A stretch of 64,000 bases of DNA. Source: CAYZJV01 sp049310885 (lineage in GTDB: Bacteria > Spirochaetota > Spirochaetia > Sphaerochaetales > Sphaerochaetaceae). The notes beneath the pieces were generated by a model. It searched no databases. It was not told where the DNA came from and worked only from the letters and a program-made list of their open reading frames with translations. Made by a program: the position numbers and the translations under genes. The stretch covers positions 437,785 through 501,784 of the forward strand of contig NZ_JBMDYO010000002.1 of NCBI RefSeq assembly GCF_049310885.1, given 5' to 3'. This document shows, piece by piece, positions 35,027 to 44,987 of this stretch. Every line of letters begins with the position of its first letter. Within the stretch, counting starts at the first letter, position 1.

Positions 35027-35353
35027 CTATCCCGAATTTGAAATACCTAAAGCCAATTTAATAGTTTCAGTTCTTGACCGCAATAACTCTGCATTATCAA
35101 AAACAGTTGAAGTGACAACACCCGATTTACTCTCATCGTTCAAATCTTTTTTATAATAGTGTTCTCTAAACTTCTCACCTTCTTCTTTTGTTATCATTCC
35201 CTGACTAATCAAATATTCAATCCTCCCCATATCAGTATCTATATATTCATTTCCATCAGGTGCAAGTTTATGTAAAATGTCTTCAATATTATCATCTATA
35301 GTGATACTCATGGTATAGTAACTCTCTTTATTGATTGTTTCCTTGCTACTCAT
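35027..35353 (-). CDS. Small protein at the end of the type I restriction operon, unknown
   Basis: 108 residues from the ATG at 35353, with AAGGAG upstream. It is acidic, soluble and without Cys motifs or a signal peptide; a helical N-terminal region (SITIDDNIEDILHKLAPDG) is followed by GRIEYLISQGMITKEEGEKF, which could be a short helix-turn-helix-like hairpin. I do not recognise it. It starts 49 bases after the GIY-YIG gene stop on the same strand, so it is probably the last gene of the hsd operon. It might control or modify the restriction system, but there is no direct sign. Confidence 0.6.
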   Translation of the reverse strand: MSSKETINKESYYTMSITIDDNIEDILHKLAPDGNEYIDTDMGRIEYLISQGMITKEEGEKFREHYYKKDLNDESKSGVVTSTVFDNAELLRSRTETIKLALGISNSG

Positions 35354-35402
35354 AAGTTCTCCTTAATAATTCAATTCCATTAATTCAAGAATAATTTTAC
35401 GC

Positions 35403-36269
35403 TCAATATTGATGGTTTTCGGGCTGTACAATCTTCTCCAGATACTGCCCCAGTGTTATCCCATCCTCAGTGACCCAATAATCATTCCCATTGAGACTAG
35501 CACCTCCAACAAAACCCGCGGCCGCAGAAGGACTGGTAAATCTAATGTCCTTCGTTAGAACAAACGAACTGTCGATAAAATCTTTATATTTCTCACGTAA
35601 TCTAATCACCTGTTTAGGAGCACTTTTAGTAATTCCCTCTGCTAACTGACTACCATTCAATACTACAATCCCATCGTCTGTGAGCTTAGCTATAGCTGAT
35701 GCCTTCTTCCCCTTGGAATGAAAAATTTGATCTTCGATAATACTTTCAAGTCTCCCACCAGCAACTGATTCAAAAACTTTTCGACCGAGTGCTCTCACAA
35801 CCAACCGGATGAAGTCGATGAAATCTTCCATTTCGTCTTCTTTCTCTTCCGGAAGGCTTCCTTTATGTGGAGACCCTCCATTTGTGACCTTAAAACGATT
35901 AGCATCCAGTGCAATTTCATGGAGACGGAATTCAAGGTAGTTTAGCTCTGTGGCACCAAGCGAATTATCGACAGTTGTGAATATGATACTCTCAGTCCAA
36001 TAATCTATGCTTTTATGGGGTTCAAGTATCCTATGCAGGACCCCCTTTTCGTTTTTCCGGATATCTGCTTGACCGATGTACACAGCATCTTCATCTTTCT
36101 CGGTAGTACCAAGAAGAAGATAAACACCACTTCTGTTCAAATTATCAATTTGCTTGCCGACATCTATAAGTGTTCGCGGAACTATGTAAACCACACCAAT
36201 CCAATTCTTGATGGTGCATTTTGAGATGCCATCTTTGATATAGAGATTAATGTTCTTTCCTCTAGCCAT
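35403..36269 (-). CDS. GIY-YIG nuclease-domain protein with C-terminal DUF4357
   Basis: 288 residues. The GIY-YIG core is near residues 45-95: SGVYLLLGTTE, then VYIGQADIRKNEKGVLHRIL with the catalytic Arg, and the later Glu in ATELNYLEFRLHEIA. The C-terminal 75 residues match DUF4357 (SPSAAAGFVGGASLNGNDYW and GITLGQYLEK). This pairing is often found next to type I restriction genes. It is encoded 126 bases after hsdR on the same strand. The domain probably nicks or cuts DNA; whether it helps restriction is not known. Confidence 0.85.
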   Translation of the reverse strand: MARGKNINLYIKDGISKCTIKNWIGVVYIVPRTLIDVGKQIDNLNRSGVYLLLGTTEKDEDAVYIGQADIRKNEKGVLHRILEPHKSIDYWTESIIFTTVDNSLGATELNYLEFRLHEIALDANRFKVTNGGSPHKGSLPEEKEDEMEDFIDFIRLVVRALGRKVFESVAGGRLESIIEDQIFHSKGKKASAIAKLTDDGIVVLNGSQLAEGITKSAPKQVIRLREKYKDFIDSSFVLTKDIRFTSPSAAAGFVGGASLNGNDYWVTEDGITLGQYLEKIVQPENHQY

Positions 36270-36395
36270 TTATTCTTTCAGCCTCACTACATATTTTAAG
36301 CATATCCTATGAATATTCAGCTGAATACCCTAAACTTGTGAACAAATTATCTCATTCCCGAAAACTTATTTCCACTTGCAATTTCCTACATGAAC

Positions 36396-39300
36396 TTAGA
36401 TATCAATACCTCCTTTGATAATAAACTCCCTCAACAGCCTATCTATTTTGGCATTGACCCTGTACGCCTTGATCTTAGTTTTTTCTAAACTTTCAAAATA
36501 TTCCCTTGCTTTCGTCCTATCTACGGTACTTATCAAATCTTCAAATCGTCCGTACTCATTAATATTTGTTGCTGTCATGTGGAATTTCATAAGTCTTCTT
36601 AACTTTTCTTCATCTAATCCAAACACCAAAGCCAGCCTGTGTATCTGATCATTCTTGATCCTCGCTTGGTATTCAATCACATAATCCCTGAATGATTTTC
36701 CAGCCTCAATAGCGACGCTCCCTCTTTGGACATCGTGAAGGAATAAGGCTGCATACTTTTGTTCTTCCTGAGTAAGTGCGGCAAATGACTTGTGAAGGTC
36801 ATCCAGTGTTTTCTGCTTCTCATTCTCATCGCCTAGGTTGAGAGCTTTTAGATACTTCTCGAAACGTGAATCCATGTATTCCCTATCAATTCTTCCGGTA
36901 TCAATTTCCGTAAGGTTTCCGTCTATCGGATAGGGAATGTCATCAGGGTTTGTCCCCCCTCCACCATCACCATTGAAAAGTTCTTTGTATCGTTGTGCAA
37001 GTATGAGATATTCATTCTCATCGAACGCCATCTTAATAGCTCTCTTATCATCACCCTCGCCGAAGGTATACATGGATTTTTCCCACACGAATCCCTGTAC
37101 TCTCGCAGCTTCAAGGTAATCATTCAATTTCTTGAAGAGAGATGCAAACTTCGCCTTCTCAGAATTACTGTCAGGGAGCTTTTCGCGATCTGGTATCCTG
37201 GCTTGGATGAAAAGATCGGAAATCTCTGCATAAATAGAATTCAACTTCTCCAAATTCTTATCCAGCTTCTCGACGAAAAGATCGAAAGGTCTGTCACCAG
37301 AATATAGCTTCACGGCCTTTTCGATACTCTTTTCCATCGTGTGGGGTTTCCGGTAATATCTGATAGTCCCAAAAGGCTTGTCTTGACCGAATATCCGGTT
37401 AGACCGAGAAAATGCTTGGATGATATTCTCGTACCTCAACTCCTTGTCAAGGTACATGGTGTTCAACCATTTGGAATCAAATCCCGTAAGCATCTGATCC
37501 ACAACGATCAAGATGTCAATCAGCTTCTCAGGGGTCCGTTCTATCAACCGATAAGGATCCTTGTGGGCTAGCCTGTTTGCGATATCCTTTTTGAACTTAC
37601 CATAATTGGAAAGGGTAAAGTCTTGGCCGTATCGAGCATTGTAGTCCTTTATGATCTCAATAAGACCCTCCTCCTTGAATTCAGCCCCCCCGTTATTATC
37701 TATCCCAGGATCGAAAAGACAAGTCACTTTCACATATGATTCCGCCGGCTTCAACAGCTTGTAGTAGGTGATTGCCTCGTTTATGCTACTGGTCGCAAAG
37801 ATCGCATGAAATTTATACCCATGACTTAAGGTTAGCCAATTTTCAAGAATATCTGTGACTACTGCTTTCTGATGTTCGCTGGAAAGGTATTGCGAATGTG
37901 GAATGTAGTCCTCGATCCCCTTGATATGTCTTCCGTCCGCAGTTGAATAGCCCACCATGGGAACATCGTTCATGTAATGGTAATAGATCCTGCTTTTCTT
38001 TGGATTCATCACCGCCTCAGCTTCCGTTGCTGCTTTTGCTTTATCCAATGCAACGGATTTCCTCAGGTCCTTATCCCTGAACGTAAGGACCTTGTATGGA
38101 TCAAACCCAAGGACATTCCTATCGCGTATCCCGTCTGCAATACTATATCTGTGAAGTTCATCCCCAAATACTGTAGACGTAGTGCTTTTCTTTTTTTGGT
38201 TATCTTCGAGAATCGGAGTCCCTGTAAACCCGAAGAACATTGCCCTAGGAAAGGTTTCCTTTATAGTCAGGAGCATCTCCCCAAAAGTGGAACGATGCGC
38301 TTCGTCCACAATGATCACCATCCTCTTGGAGTTTATCTTGGCCAAGTCCCGGGCACCGATTCCATCATCATTGATCCTGCTCATCTTCTGTATCGATGTA
38401 ACTATGAGCGTGTCAGCGGGATCAGTACTTTTCAATCTCGATATGAGCACATAGGTATCCTCTGTTGCTTGGACATCCTCAGTTTCGTTTGCGAATGCTC
38501 GATATTCCTTGAGTGATTGGGTTCCAAGTTCAATCCTGTCCATGAGGAACACTACCTTATCGGCATCCTTGGAGTTGGCTATCAGCTGGGCAGACTTGAA
38601 GCTTGTCATGGTCTTCCCGGATCCTGTTGTATGCCAAACGTACCCGCCCCGCATCTCTCTTCCATCCCAGAGGGCTTTCGAGACGCGATCCGAGATCGCG
38701 CTAGCTGCATAATACTGGTAGCTCCGCATTACCTTAAGAATGCCGTCGGAGCCATCGGCAACAGTATAGAAGCCAATCAGCTGATGCGCCATCGGTATTG
38801 AGAGGAGCGAAGATGCAATATCTTGCCATCCATTGATCGGCTCATTATTGAAATCCGCCCAGTGAAAGTAATAGTCTTTGACAAATTTCCCTTCAGGGCC
38901 CGGATTTGCAAAGTAAACCGTCTCGTTCGGCTCCATAGCTACAAATACCTGTATAAGCGAGAAGAGCCCTGAAAAAACTCCCTCGTATGCATACTTTTCA
39001 ATCTGGTTGTACGCTTGACTGACTGAGATACCGCTCTTCTTCAATTCAATATGGATCACGGGCATCCCGTTAATCAACAACAACAAATCACCCCTGCGAT
39101 CATTTACGACTGCCTCACGTGAAGGAAGGTCTGGTTGTTGTGCTATTTGATATCTACTTTGTCCAGCTGCAATCTCATTGCGGTCGTATATTTTGAGACT
39201 AATTTCCTTTCCAAGATGCTCTATATCATTCGGGTTGTCGCGCTTGATGGAGACGGTCTTGCCATTGATGAAACCATTTAGCTTAAGAGGTGTTCTTAAA

Positions 39301-39530
39301 GCAACGATTTGTTCCAGTATCTGCTGCATCTCACTATCGGTCAGTGGGTAGCCATTAAGCCTATCACGAATCATATTGTTGCTATTAAGAATACGTCGCC
39401 AGTTCTCAACCAGATCTTTCTCAGTTGGATGCTTGATTACTTGATGCTCCCATCCTTTCCGGGAAAGGACTCCTATGAGAGCCTCTTCAAATTCGGATTC
39501 CTTGGTGAATACTGTAGTAGCTTGAGGCAT
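36396..39530 (-). CDS. hsdR: Type I restriction enzyme, endonuclease/translocase subunit R
   Basis: 1044 residues, normal for HsdR. The nuclease domain has the PD-(D/E)xK motif RRGDLLLLINGMPVIHIELK (Asp148, Glu162, Lys164). The translocase has Walker A HTTGSGKTMTSF (about 300-311), DEAH at IIVDEAHRSTFG (409-412) and motif III GFTGTPI. The C-terminal part binds the methylase core. HsdR moves along DNA with ATP and cuts far from an unmethylated site. It follows hsdS after 14 bases. All key residues are present, so it is probably active. Confidence 0.96.
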   Translation of the reverse strand: MPQATTVFTKESEFEEALIGVLSRKGWEHQVIKHPTEKDLVENWRRILNSNNMIRDRLNGYPLTDSEMQQILEQIVALRTPLKLNGFINGKTVSIKRDNPNDIEHLGKEISLKIYDRNEIAAGQSRYQIAQQPDLPSREAVVNDRRGDLLLLINGMPVIHIELKKSGISVSQAYNQIEKYAYEGVFSGLFSLIQVFVAMEPNETVYFANPGPEGKFVKDYYFHWADFNNEPINGWQDIASSLLSIPMAHQLIGFYTVADGSDGILKVMRSYQYYAASAISDRVSKALWDGREMRGGYVWHTTGSGKTMTSFKSAQLIANSKDADKVVFLMDRIELGTQSLKEYRAFANETEDVQATEDTYVLISRLKSTDPADTLIVTSIQKMSRINDDGIGARDLAKINSKRMVIIVDEAHRSTFGEMLLTIKETFPRAMFFGFTGTPILEDNQKKKSTTSTVFGDELHRYSIADGIRDRNVLGFDPYKVLTFRDKDLRKSVALDKAKAATEAEAVMNPKKSRIYYHYMNDVPMVGYSTADGRHIKGIEDYIPHSQYLSSEHQKAVVTDILENWLTLSHGYKFHAIFATSSINEAITYYKLLKPAESYVKVTCLFDPGIDNNGGAEFKEEGLIEIIKDYNARYGQDFTLSNYGKFKKDIANRLAHKDPYRLIERTPEKLIDILIVVDQMLTGFDSKWLNTMYLDKELRYENIIQAFSRSNRIFGQDKPFGTIRYYRKPHTMEKSIEKAVKLYSGDRPFDLFVEKLDKNLEKLNSIYAEISDLFIQARIPDREKLPDSNSEKAKFASLFKKLNDYLEAARVQGFVWEKSMYTFGEGDDKRAIKMAFDENEYLILAQRYKELFNGDGGGGTNPDDIPYPIDGNLTEIDTGRIDREYMDSRFEKYLKALNLGDENEKQKTLDDLHKSFAALTQEEQKYAALFLHDVQRGSVAIEAGKSFRDYVIEYQARIKNDQIHRLALVFGLDEEKLRRLMKFHMTATNINEYGRFEDLISTVDRTKAREYFESLEKTKIKAYRVNAKIDRLLREFIIKGGIDI

Positions 39531-39544
39531 ATCAATAACCGCCT

Positions 39545-40762
39545 TTATACAAACATTTTATCGAGCATTGCCTTCTTTACCTTCTTGAGCTTTTCAAGCT
39601 TACGCTGATGAAGGGTGATAAGGTTGTCAAGCTTGATAAAAAAATCAGCAATCTTCTTTTGTTCAAATTCTGAGGTAACCCAGAATGGGTATTCTAGCAT
39701 CTCCTTTATATTTAAAACCCGATTACGACCAGCACCTCCAGGAGAAGACAGCCATAGATGATGGCGGAATCTTTCATCTAGAATTAGCAACTTAAAATAT
39801 CCAGGCTGCATCCCATCAATGAACTTAAATTGTGGAAATCTATGCGATACAAGCTTTCCGTCATCGTTTTGATCAGTTATTGCTACCGCATGCTCCCAAC
39901 CGAAAGTAATATTTACTATAAAATTTCCAGCCCCAACCCGATGCATTTGAGCAGTTTCCAATTGCATTCCGGGCTTAACGTAATTGTGAAATGTACCTTT
40001 AGCATGGCTTCGGATTCCTAAACGAATGTACCCATCCTTTGGTGTTTCAATGGGATCAGAATAGGGAACTACAATTGTTCCGAACTTACGCTGCTCCCAA
40101 GGATCAGTAAATCCAGCAAACCTAATCTCTGGAATGTTCGAGCCGTTTTTCGGGAACAGTTTCTCGAGCATGGATTTCTTTACAGAAACCAGTTTCTCAT
40201 ACTTACGCTGATGAAGGGTGATAAGGTTATCTAGGTTAGAAAAGAACGCACCAATCGTCCTTTGCTCATCTTTGACAGGCAACATTATTTGCATGTTCTT
40301 CACCAAGTCAGAATTAAGATTCACTTGGCTTCCAGGTTGCCCAAATTTCTGCCATTTTGGACGGAACATTTCTAACCATTGAAACAAAAATTCACAATCG
40401 AATCTTGGATTCTGAAAGATTAAAAATCCATCGTGAACACCCGTCTTAATATAGTTAATAACAGGCTTTCCGACTGTTGCCGCTATGCTCAATAGCAGGT
40501 GAGGTTCGATTAGAACGCGGGTCCTCTCTTGCCCCATTTCTGATATACGTTGTTCAAGATAATGAATTCGCCCATCTTGCTGAGTGACATCCGAAATTCG
40601 TAGCCATCCAATATCAGATTTATCATCAAACCACTTCGGGTCCTTGATAGGTCGAGGGCTTGCACCACGCACAATATCGGCAATTTCACCCAACTTACGC
40701 TGTTCCCAAGCATCATCAAATCCAGCAAATTGAATTGAAGGTTTCCTTGCATTCTCTGACAT
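39545..40762 (-). CDS. hsdS: Type I restriction enzyme, specificity subunit
   Basis: 405 residues with two target-recognition domains, each opened by an AWEQRKLGE / DPWEQRKFG block and closed by a helical block ending ITLHQRKYEKLVSVKKSML and ITLHQRKLEKLKKVKKAML. These near-repeats are the conserved spacer helices that set the gap in the two-part DNA site. It starts one base after the hsdM stop (TGATATG). Only one hsdS gene is seen, with no inverted partner nearby, so phase switching is not indicated. The recognition site cannot be told. Confidence 0.94.
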   Translation of the reverse strand: MSENARKPSIQFAGFDDAWEQRKLGEIADIVRGASPRPIKDPKWFDDKSDIGWLRISDVTQQDGRIHYLEQRISEMGQERTRVLIEPHLLLSIAATVGKPVINYIKTGVHDGFLIFQNPRFDCEFLFQWLEMFRPKWQKFGQPGSQVNLNSDLVKNMQIMLPVKDEQRTIGAFFSNLDNLITLHQRKYEKLVSVKKSMLEKLFPKNGSNIPEIRFAGFTDPWEQRKFGTIVVPYSDPIETPKDGYIRLGIRSHAKGTFHNYVKPGMQLETAQMHRVGAGNFIVNITFGWEHAVAITDQNDDGKLVSHRFPQFKFIDGMQPGYFKLLILDERFRHHLWLSSPGGAGRNRVLNIKEMLEYPFWVTSEFEQKKIADFFIKLDNLITLHQRKLEKLKKVKKAMLDKMFV

Positions 40763-40763
40763 A

Positions 40764-43334
40764 TCACTCCACCCCCAACAATGACATGAATTCCTCGAGT
40801 CCTTTCAGATCATGGTTGCTACCCGTAAGTTCTTTCATCATGGAACCCAAGGAGATTTCAGTTTCATGCAATTCAGTCTCAATTTCCGAGAAGGTCGTCT
40901 TGTACTTTTCTGCTAGTGCAACAACCTTTGTGATCAACTCGTCAATGATCGTCTTGGGAATTGAATGTAGGCTAAGCAGGAGTGGTTCGATCCATTTGGC
41001 CTCAAGCAATGATCTTGCATCCTCATAAGACAAACCTTCAATTACTTTCTTGGTCTTGTTATGAAGCGCTACAGTCTCCTTCTTTAGTTTTGATTTCAGT
41101 TGTTTCTCTTCTGCCATCAACTCATTAACAAGCATGATCTTTGCTTCAAATGAATCTTCTGGAATCAGGATTCCTTTCTTTTTATCAACAAGCAATCCTT
41201 TCGTTTCCTTGGCAATCCAGGATGCAACAAAGCCATCCTTCGCATCATTGACTGCTCCGGTTTCTTTTTCTTCTTCGGAGAATGAATCCAAAAGCTCTCC
41301 ACAGGTTATACCTATCTCAGCAACCCTATCTTCAATCGCACGAAGTTCTTTACATTGCTCCTTCAGCAGGGTCTTCTCAATCAGGTCAAACGGAATCACC
41401 CGTCCCCGCCATCCATCCTGGACCTCTTCATCCTTCTTGGAGACCATCCTTGGTTCCACCTTTCTGGATGCATCAAACCCTTCCGTCTGCAGTATCTCCA
41501 AGTCTATCGCTATGCTTGTCCATTCATCATCCAACAATTGATAGACATCATATCTGTCGACCAATGGAAGATTTACATGGCGTGCGAAAATATCATCACT
41601 GAGAAGCGACTCTTCGTTTGTGATTTTTACACTCTCAAACCCATCAATCAGATCATTTCTGAGCCTATCTCCAAAGTTTTCAAAGGATCTCTTGAAACTC
41701 TCGACAAATTCAATAACACTAGGATGAGCCTTCACAGCCTCCCGTATGTCATCCACAGCCAAGGTCTTGAATGGCCCATCAGCCTTGGCAAACAATTTAT
41801 CCTCAAGTCCGGGAAAAGCTTCCCAATATTCATGCAGGTCTTCGATCTCGTTATCAGGAATGCCCCCAAGCATCAATGAGTAGATATCCCATTTCTCTGA
41901 TGCCTCGGAAGAGTCGACGTATCTTGGAATGTTCAAATTGTACTCGTTCTGGCGTATCTCTTCCTTGCTAACCAACCTCGCAAACTTGGAGAGACCTTTC
42001 CGCTCCATGATGACATCAACAATTTTCTTGATATCGGAAGCCCTGAGCTTATTGTTCTTTCCAACCTTGGTGAATCCTTTGGATGCATCGACGATCAGCA
42101 CATCGTCCGTATTCCTATTCATTTTCAACACCATGATGATGGTGGGTATTCCTGTCCCAAAGAAAATATTGGCGGGAAGTCCTATGACCGCATCGATATG
42201 GTTGTACTCGATGAGATTCTTCCGGATCCTCTCCTCCTCCCCTCCTCGGAACAATACTCCATGGGGCAAGACGATGGTCATGATCCCATCGGGTTTCAAG
42301 TGATAGAGATCATGCAAGAGGAAGGCATAGTCTGCCTTGCTCTTGGGAGCAAGACCAAACCGTGCGTACCGGGGATCCGATTCCTTGTTGGTAGGATCCC
42401 ACGCTTGGGAGTAGGGCGGATTTGAGACCACCGCATCCACATATAGGGGATCGTAGGTATTCACCGGATCGTTGTCCTCAAAATACGGCCAATCTTCTTC
42501 AAGCGTATCACCGTTGCGGGTGACAATGTTGTCAGGAAGTATCCCGCGCATGACCATGTTCATCCGTGTGAGGTTGTATGTATTCTCCTTAAGCTCCTGT
42601 GCGTAGTACTTGATGCTGTTCTCGTCATCGATATGCCTGGCAACCGATCGCCCGATGTTTATCAAGAGCGATCCAGACCCACTGGTGGGGTCATAGATCT
42701 TAATCTCCTTCTTATCCTTGAGGTGATCGGCCACTATCTCCGACATCAATAGCGACACCTCATGAGGAGTATAAAATTCGCCAGCCTTCTTTCCGGCACT
42801 GGCGGCGAACATGCTGATGAGGTACTCATAGATGAAGCCAAGGACGTCATAGCTCTGCTTGCCGTCCATGGGAATCACCTTGATCAGCTGGATAAGGTCC
42901 CGTATCGCCTTGGTCTGGGTCCCGGAGCTGTCACCAAGTTTGCTCAAGCCGGTCTGCAGAGTATCAAAAATCTTCTCGAACACTTTCTTGTGTGATGGAT
43001 TGATGTTGCGGTTGAACGCAGAAAGCGCATCCCGGACATTGGAGACATCGAAGTCCTTGCCCATTTCTATCCAGGTTGAGAAGAGATGGTCGTAAGAAAT
43101 GAAATAGCCTACATTCCGTTGGATAAAATCCACGGTTTCATCGTCATCCTCAGAGAGTGCCGTAATATCCTCTTTATCAAAATGATTGCTTATAAGAAAC
43201 TTCATTTCCTTATCGGATAAAAATTTGTAGAATATAAAACCGAGGATATAATCCTTATACTCATGGGCTTCAATCTTTGAGCGCATCCGATTTGCAGCTT
43301 CCCAAATTCTTGAAGCCAACTGTTGTTTGTTCAT
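40764..43334 (-). CDS. hsdM: Type I restriction enzyme, N6-adenine methyltransferase subunit
   Basis: 856 residues from the ATG at 43334, which follows GGAGG. The N-terminal helical domain (ASRIWEAANRMRSK) leads to methylase motif I YDPTSGSGSLLINIG (about residues 215-229) and motif IV SNPPYSQAW (about 304-312), both intact. The C-terminal half has long coiled-coil regions rich in Glu and Lys and is longer than in classical HsdM (about 500-550), which is a feature of some type I subgroups. It methylates the site set by HsdS and is needed for restriction. Confidence 0.95.
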   Translation of the reverse strand: MNKQQLASRIWEAANRMRSKIEAHEYKDYILGFIFYKFLSDKEMKFLISNHFDKEDITALSEDDDETVDFIQRNVGYFISYDHLFSTWIEMGKDFDVSNVRDALSAFNRNINPSHKKVFEKIFDTLQTGLSKLGDSSGTQTKAIRDLIQLIKVIPMDGKQSYDVLGFIYEYLISMFAASAGKKAGEFYTPHEVSLLMSEIVADHLKDKKEIKIYDPTSGSGSLLINIGRSVARHIDDENSIKYYAQELKENTYNLTRMNMVMRGILPDNIVTRNGDTLEEDWPYFEDNDPVNTYDPLYVDAVVSNPPYSQAWDPTNKESDPRYARFGLAPKSKADYAFLLHDLYHLKPDGIMTIVLPHGVLFRGGEEERIRKNLIEYNHIDAVIGLPANIFFGTGIPTIIMVLKMNRNTDDVLIVDASKGFTKVGKNNKLRASDIKKIVDVIMERKGLSKFARLVSKEEIRQNEYNLNIPRYVDSSEASEKWDIYSLMLGGIPDNEIEDLHEYWEAFPGLEDKLFAKADGPFKTLAVDDIREAVKAHPSVIEFVESFKRSFENFGDRLRNDLIDGFESVKITNEESLLSDDIFARHVNLPLVDRYDVYQLLDDEWTSIAIDLEILQTEGFDASRKVEPRMVSKKDEEVQDGWRGRVIPFDLIEKTLLKEQCKELRAIEDRVAEIGITCGELLDSFSEEEKETGAVNDAKDGFVASWIAKETKGLLVDKKKGILIPEDSFEAKIMLVNELMAEEKQLKSKLKKETVALHNKTKKVIEGLSYEDARSLLEAKWIEPLLLSLHSIPKTIIDELITKVVALAEKYKTTFSEIETELHETEISLGSMMKELTGSNHDLKGLEEFMSLLGVE

Positions 43335-43729
43335 CCCAATCCTCCAGTGAAAATCCACCTTATTCAAGACTGTTGTCGATGAGCTGGAACTTACCAACTC
43401 AATGACCAAATAGACGTCCTCGCGAAAAGGTTTCTATGTGCATATTTTGTATGTAGGATACCCCTTAGCTCGGGATAATTGCAAGAAAAATTGCCCAAGT
43501 ACATATTTGATGACCCATTCCCGTTCCCTTACCATGTGTTGGACGCTGAGTTTGAGAGAAAACTGATTGACACCTCCCCTCTTATTCATTACCCTCAAGC
43601 CCATGCCCATACTACTTAACGTATGTTTATACTATTTTCCAAAAATCCTATTGACTCTCCACACCATCTTGTACTATCCTCCACCCACCAAGTCTGACGA
43701 CTAACAGGCTTACAAGGATGACAAGGATT
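43335..43729. promoter_or_regulatory. Divergent control region between hsdM and the XRE/ImmA pair
   Basis: No gene is present. On the minus strand, TTGCAA with TATCCT 18 bases on is a possible hsd promoter. On the plus strand, TTGACA (43567-43572) with TACCCT after 17 bases, and TTGACT (43651-43656) with TACTAT after 15, are possible promoters for the XRE gene. TACTAT occurs twice in this region and might be part of an operator. Confidence 0.35.
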
Positions 43730-44113
43730 ATGAAGAAAACTACCGTGACTTTTGGAGAGTACCTGAAGCACAAACGCGAAGAAAAGCAGATTAGCTTGCG
43801 TGAAGTGGCTCGTACTTTGGGAGTATCGGCGCCGTTTCTCAGCGATGTGGAAAACAATCGCCGTGGACCGCTGACTGAGGAACGATTGGCGGATTTGGCC
43901 AAGGTGTTGAATCTGAATGAAAAAGAGCAAGCGGAGATGTATGACATCGTCGGTAAGCAAAAGGGGCTGCTCGCACCGGATCTGAATCCGTATGTGACCG
44001 AACGGCCGTATGTGAACGCAGCTCTCAGGGCTGCAAGGAATTTGGAAGCGAACGAAGAGGATTGGCAACGATTTGTCGATGATCTGATATCAAGGAAACG
44101 CGGGGATAACTGA
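43730..44113 (+). CDS. XRE-family helix-turn-helix regulator
   Basis: 127 residues from the ATG at 43730; an ATG four codons earlier is also open. Residues about 6-62 are a Cro/C1-type HTH: FGEYLKHKREEKQISLREVA then LGVSAPFLSDVENNRRGPLT. The rest is helical (ARNLEANEEDWQRFVDDLIS). It is followed after 6 bases by an ImmA/IrrE-type peptidase gene. Such XRE-ImmA pairs control mobile elements: the peptidase cuts the repressor after a signal. The pair diverges from the hsd operon and may repress it. Confidence 0.88.
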   Translation: MKKTTVTFGEYLKHKREEKQISLREVARTLGVSAPFLSDVENNRRGPLTEERLADLAKVLNLNEKEQAEMYDIVGKQKGLLAPDLNPYVTERPYVNAALRAARNLEANEEDWQRFVDDLISRKRGDN

Positions 44114-44119
44114 TATAAG

Positions 44120-44839
44120 ATGATAAAATGCGCAAGTAGACTCGACGCCAATGGCATACCACATCTTAGTAAAAATCAGCTGGAAACCTATGGAGAACGA
44201 GTGCTGCGTGACTTTTCCCCGGAGGTCCTGCTGAAGGCACAGCCCACGGATATCGACAGGCTTATCACCCACTACATGGGCTTTACCCTGGAATACCAAT
44301 ACCTGTCGCATAATCAAGTGTACCTGGGAATCACGGTGTTCGATGATACGGATCACCTACCCATATATAACCCTGAGCTAAATCAGGCTGAGTTCCTCTC
44401 GGTGAAGAAGAACACCATCATCATCGAAGGGACTCTTGCCGACAATCCCAATCTCCTCCATCGCGAGCGGTTCACCGAAGGACATGAGGCATCGCACGGG
44501 TTGATCCATCCCGAGTATTATCAGAGGAAGGCCCAGATTGCGAGCTTGCACGATTACTGCGGTGGTATCTACTCAAAACCGACCTTCCCTGATCTCAGCG
44601 GTGTGGACACCGACGGCAAACGATTGAAAGGTGAGGCCTGGCTCGAATGGCAGGCCAATTACCTGGCATCGGTGCTCTTGATGCCCCGAAGCTCGGTAAG
44701 ACTCCTACGAAACCTGATCGAGCCAAATGGTAGTCCGTTCTGGCACCTTGAGCTGATCCAGACGATGGTCGAGGTGTTCAACGTCTCTGAGGAAGCCGCG
44801 AGAGTGCGCCTGATCTCACTAAACTACCTTCCCATTTAA
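44120..44839 (+). CDS. ImmA/IrrE-family metallopeptidase
   Basis: 239 residues. The zinc-protease motif HEASHGLIH (near residue 122) follows RFTEGHE, with a later Glu-rich helix EAWLEWQANYLASVLLMPRS, which carries the third ligand (E-x-x-A-N-x-x-A-x-x-L-L-M-P), the mark of the ImmA/IrrE family (DUF955). No signal peptide is present, so it acts in the cytoplasm. It is coded 6 bases after the XRE gene, and its likely target is that regulator. Confidence 0.9.
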   Translation: MIKCASRLDANGIPHLSKNQLETYGERVLRDFSPEVLLKAQPTDIDRLITHYMGFTLEYQYLSHNQVYLGITVFDDTDHLPIYNPELNQAEFLSVKKNTIIIEGTLADNPNLLHRERFTEGHEASHGLIHPEYYQRKAQIASLHDYCGGIYSKPTFPDLSGVDTDGKRLKGEAWLEWQANYLASVLLMPRSSVRLLRNLIEPNGSPFWHLELIQTMVEVFNVSEEAARVRLISLNYLPI

Positions 44840-44905
44840 GAAACAACCACCGGTGTCCATAGGGTGATCACAGTGATCGCCTACGGACTATGTGTCATAA
44901 AGATT

Positions 44906-44937
44906 CCTGACTGCTTGATTGCAGCAGGTTTCTTTTT
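44906..44937 (+). terminator. Rho-independent terminator after the ImmA-like gene
   Basis: CCTG-A-CTGC pairs with GCAG-CAGG around TTGATT, then TTTCTTTTT follows. It lies 66 bases past the peptidase stop and ends the XRE/ImmA transcript. Confidence 0.6.
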
Positions 44938-44987
44938 CGCTTCTATGTTAGCTTTAATGTTAACACCATACAGCAAGAGGAGTTGCG

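Noticed and set aside
39545..40762. A possible phase-variable hsdS
   Set aside because: Only one hsdS is present, with no recombinase gene or inverted hsdS copy nearby. The two repeated blocks are the normal internal spacer helices.
41134..41541. A long plus-strand open frame inside hsdM
   Set aside because: It is antisense to well-conserved methylase sequence and has no ribosome site or domain, so it is a shadow frame.
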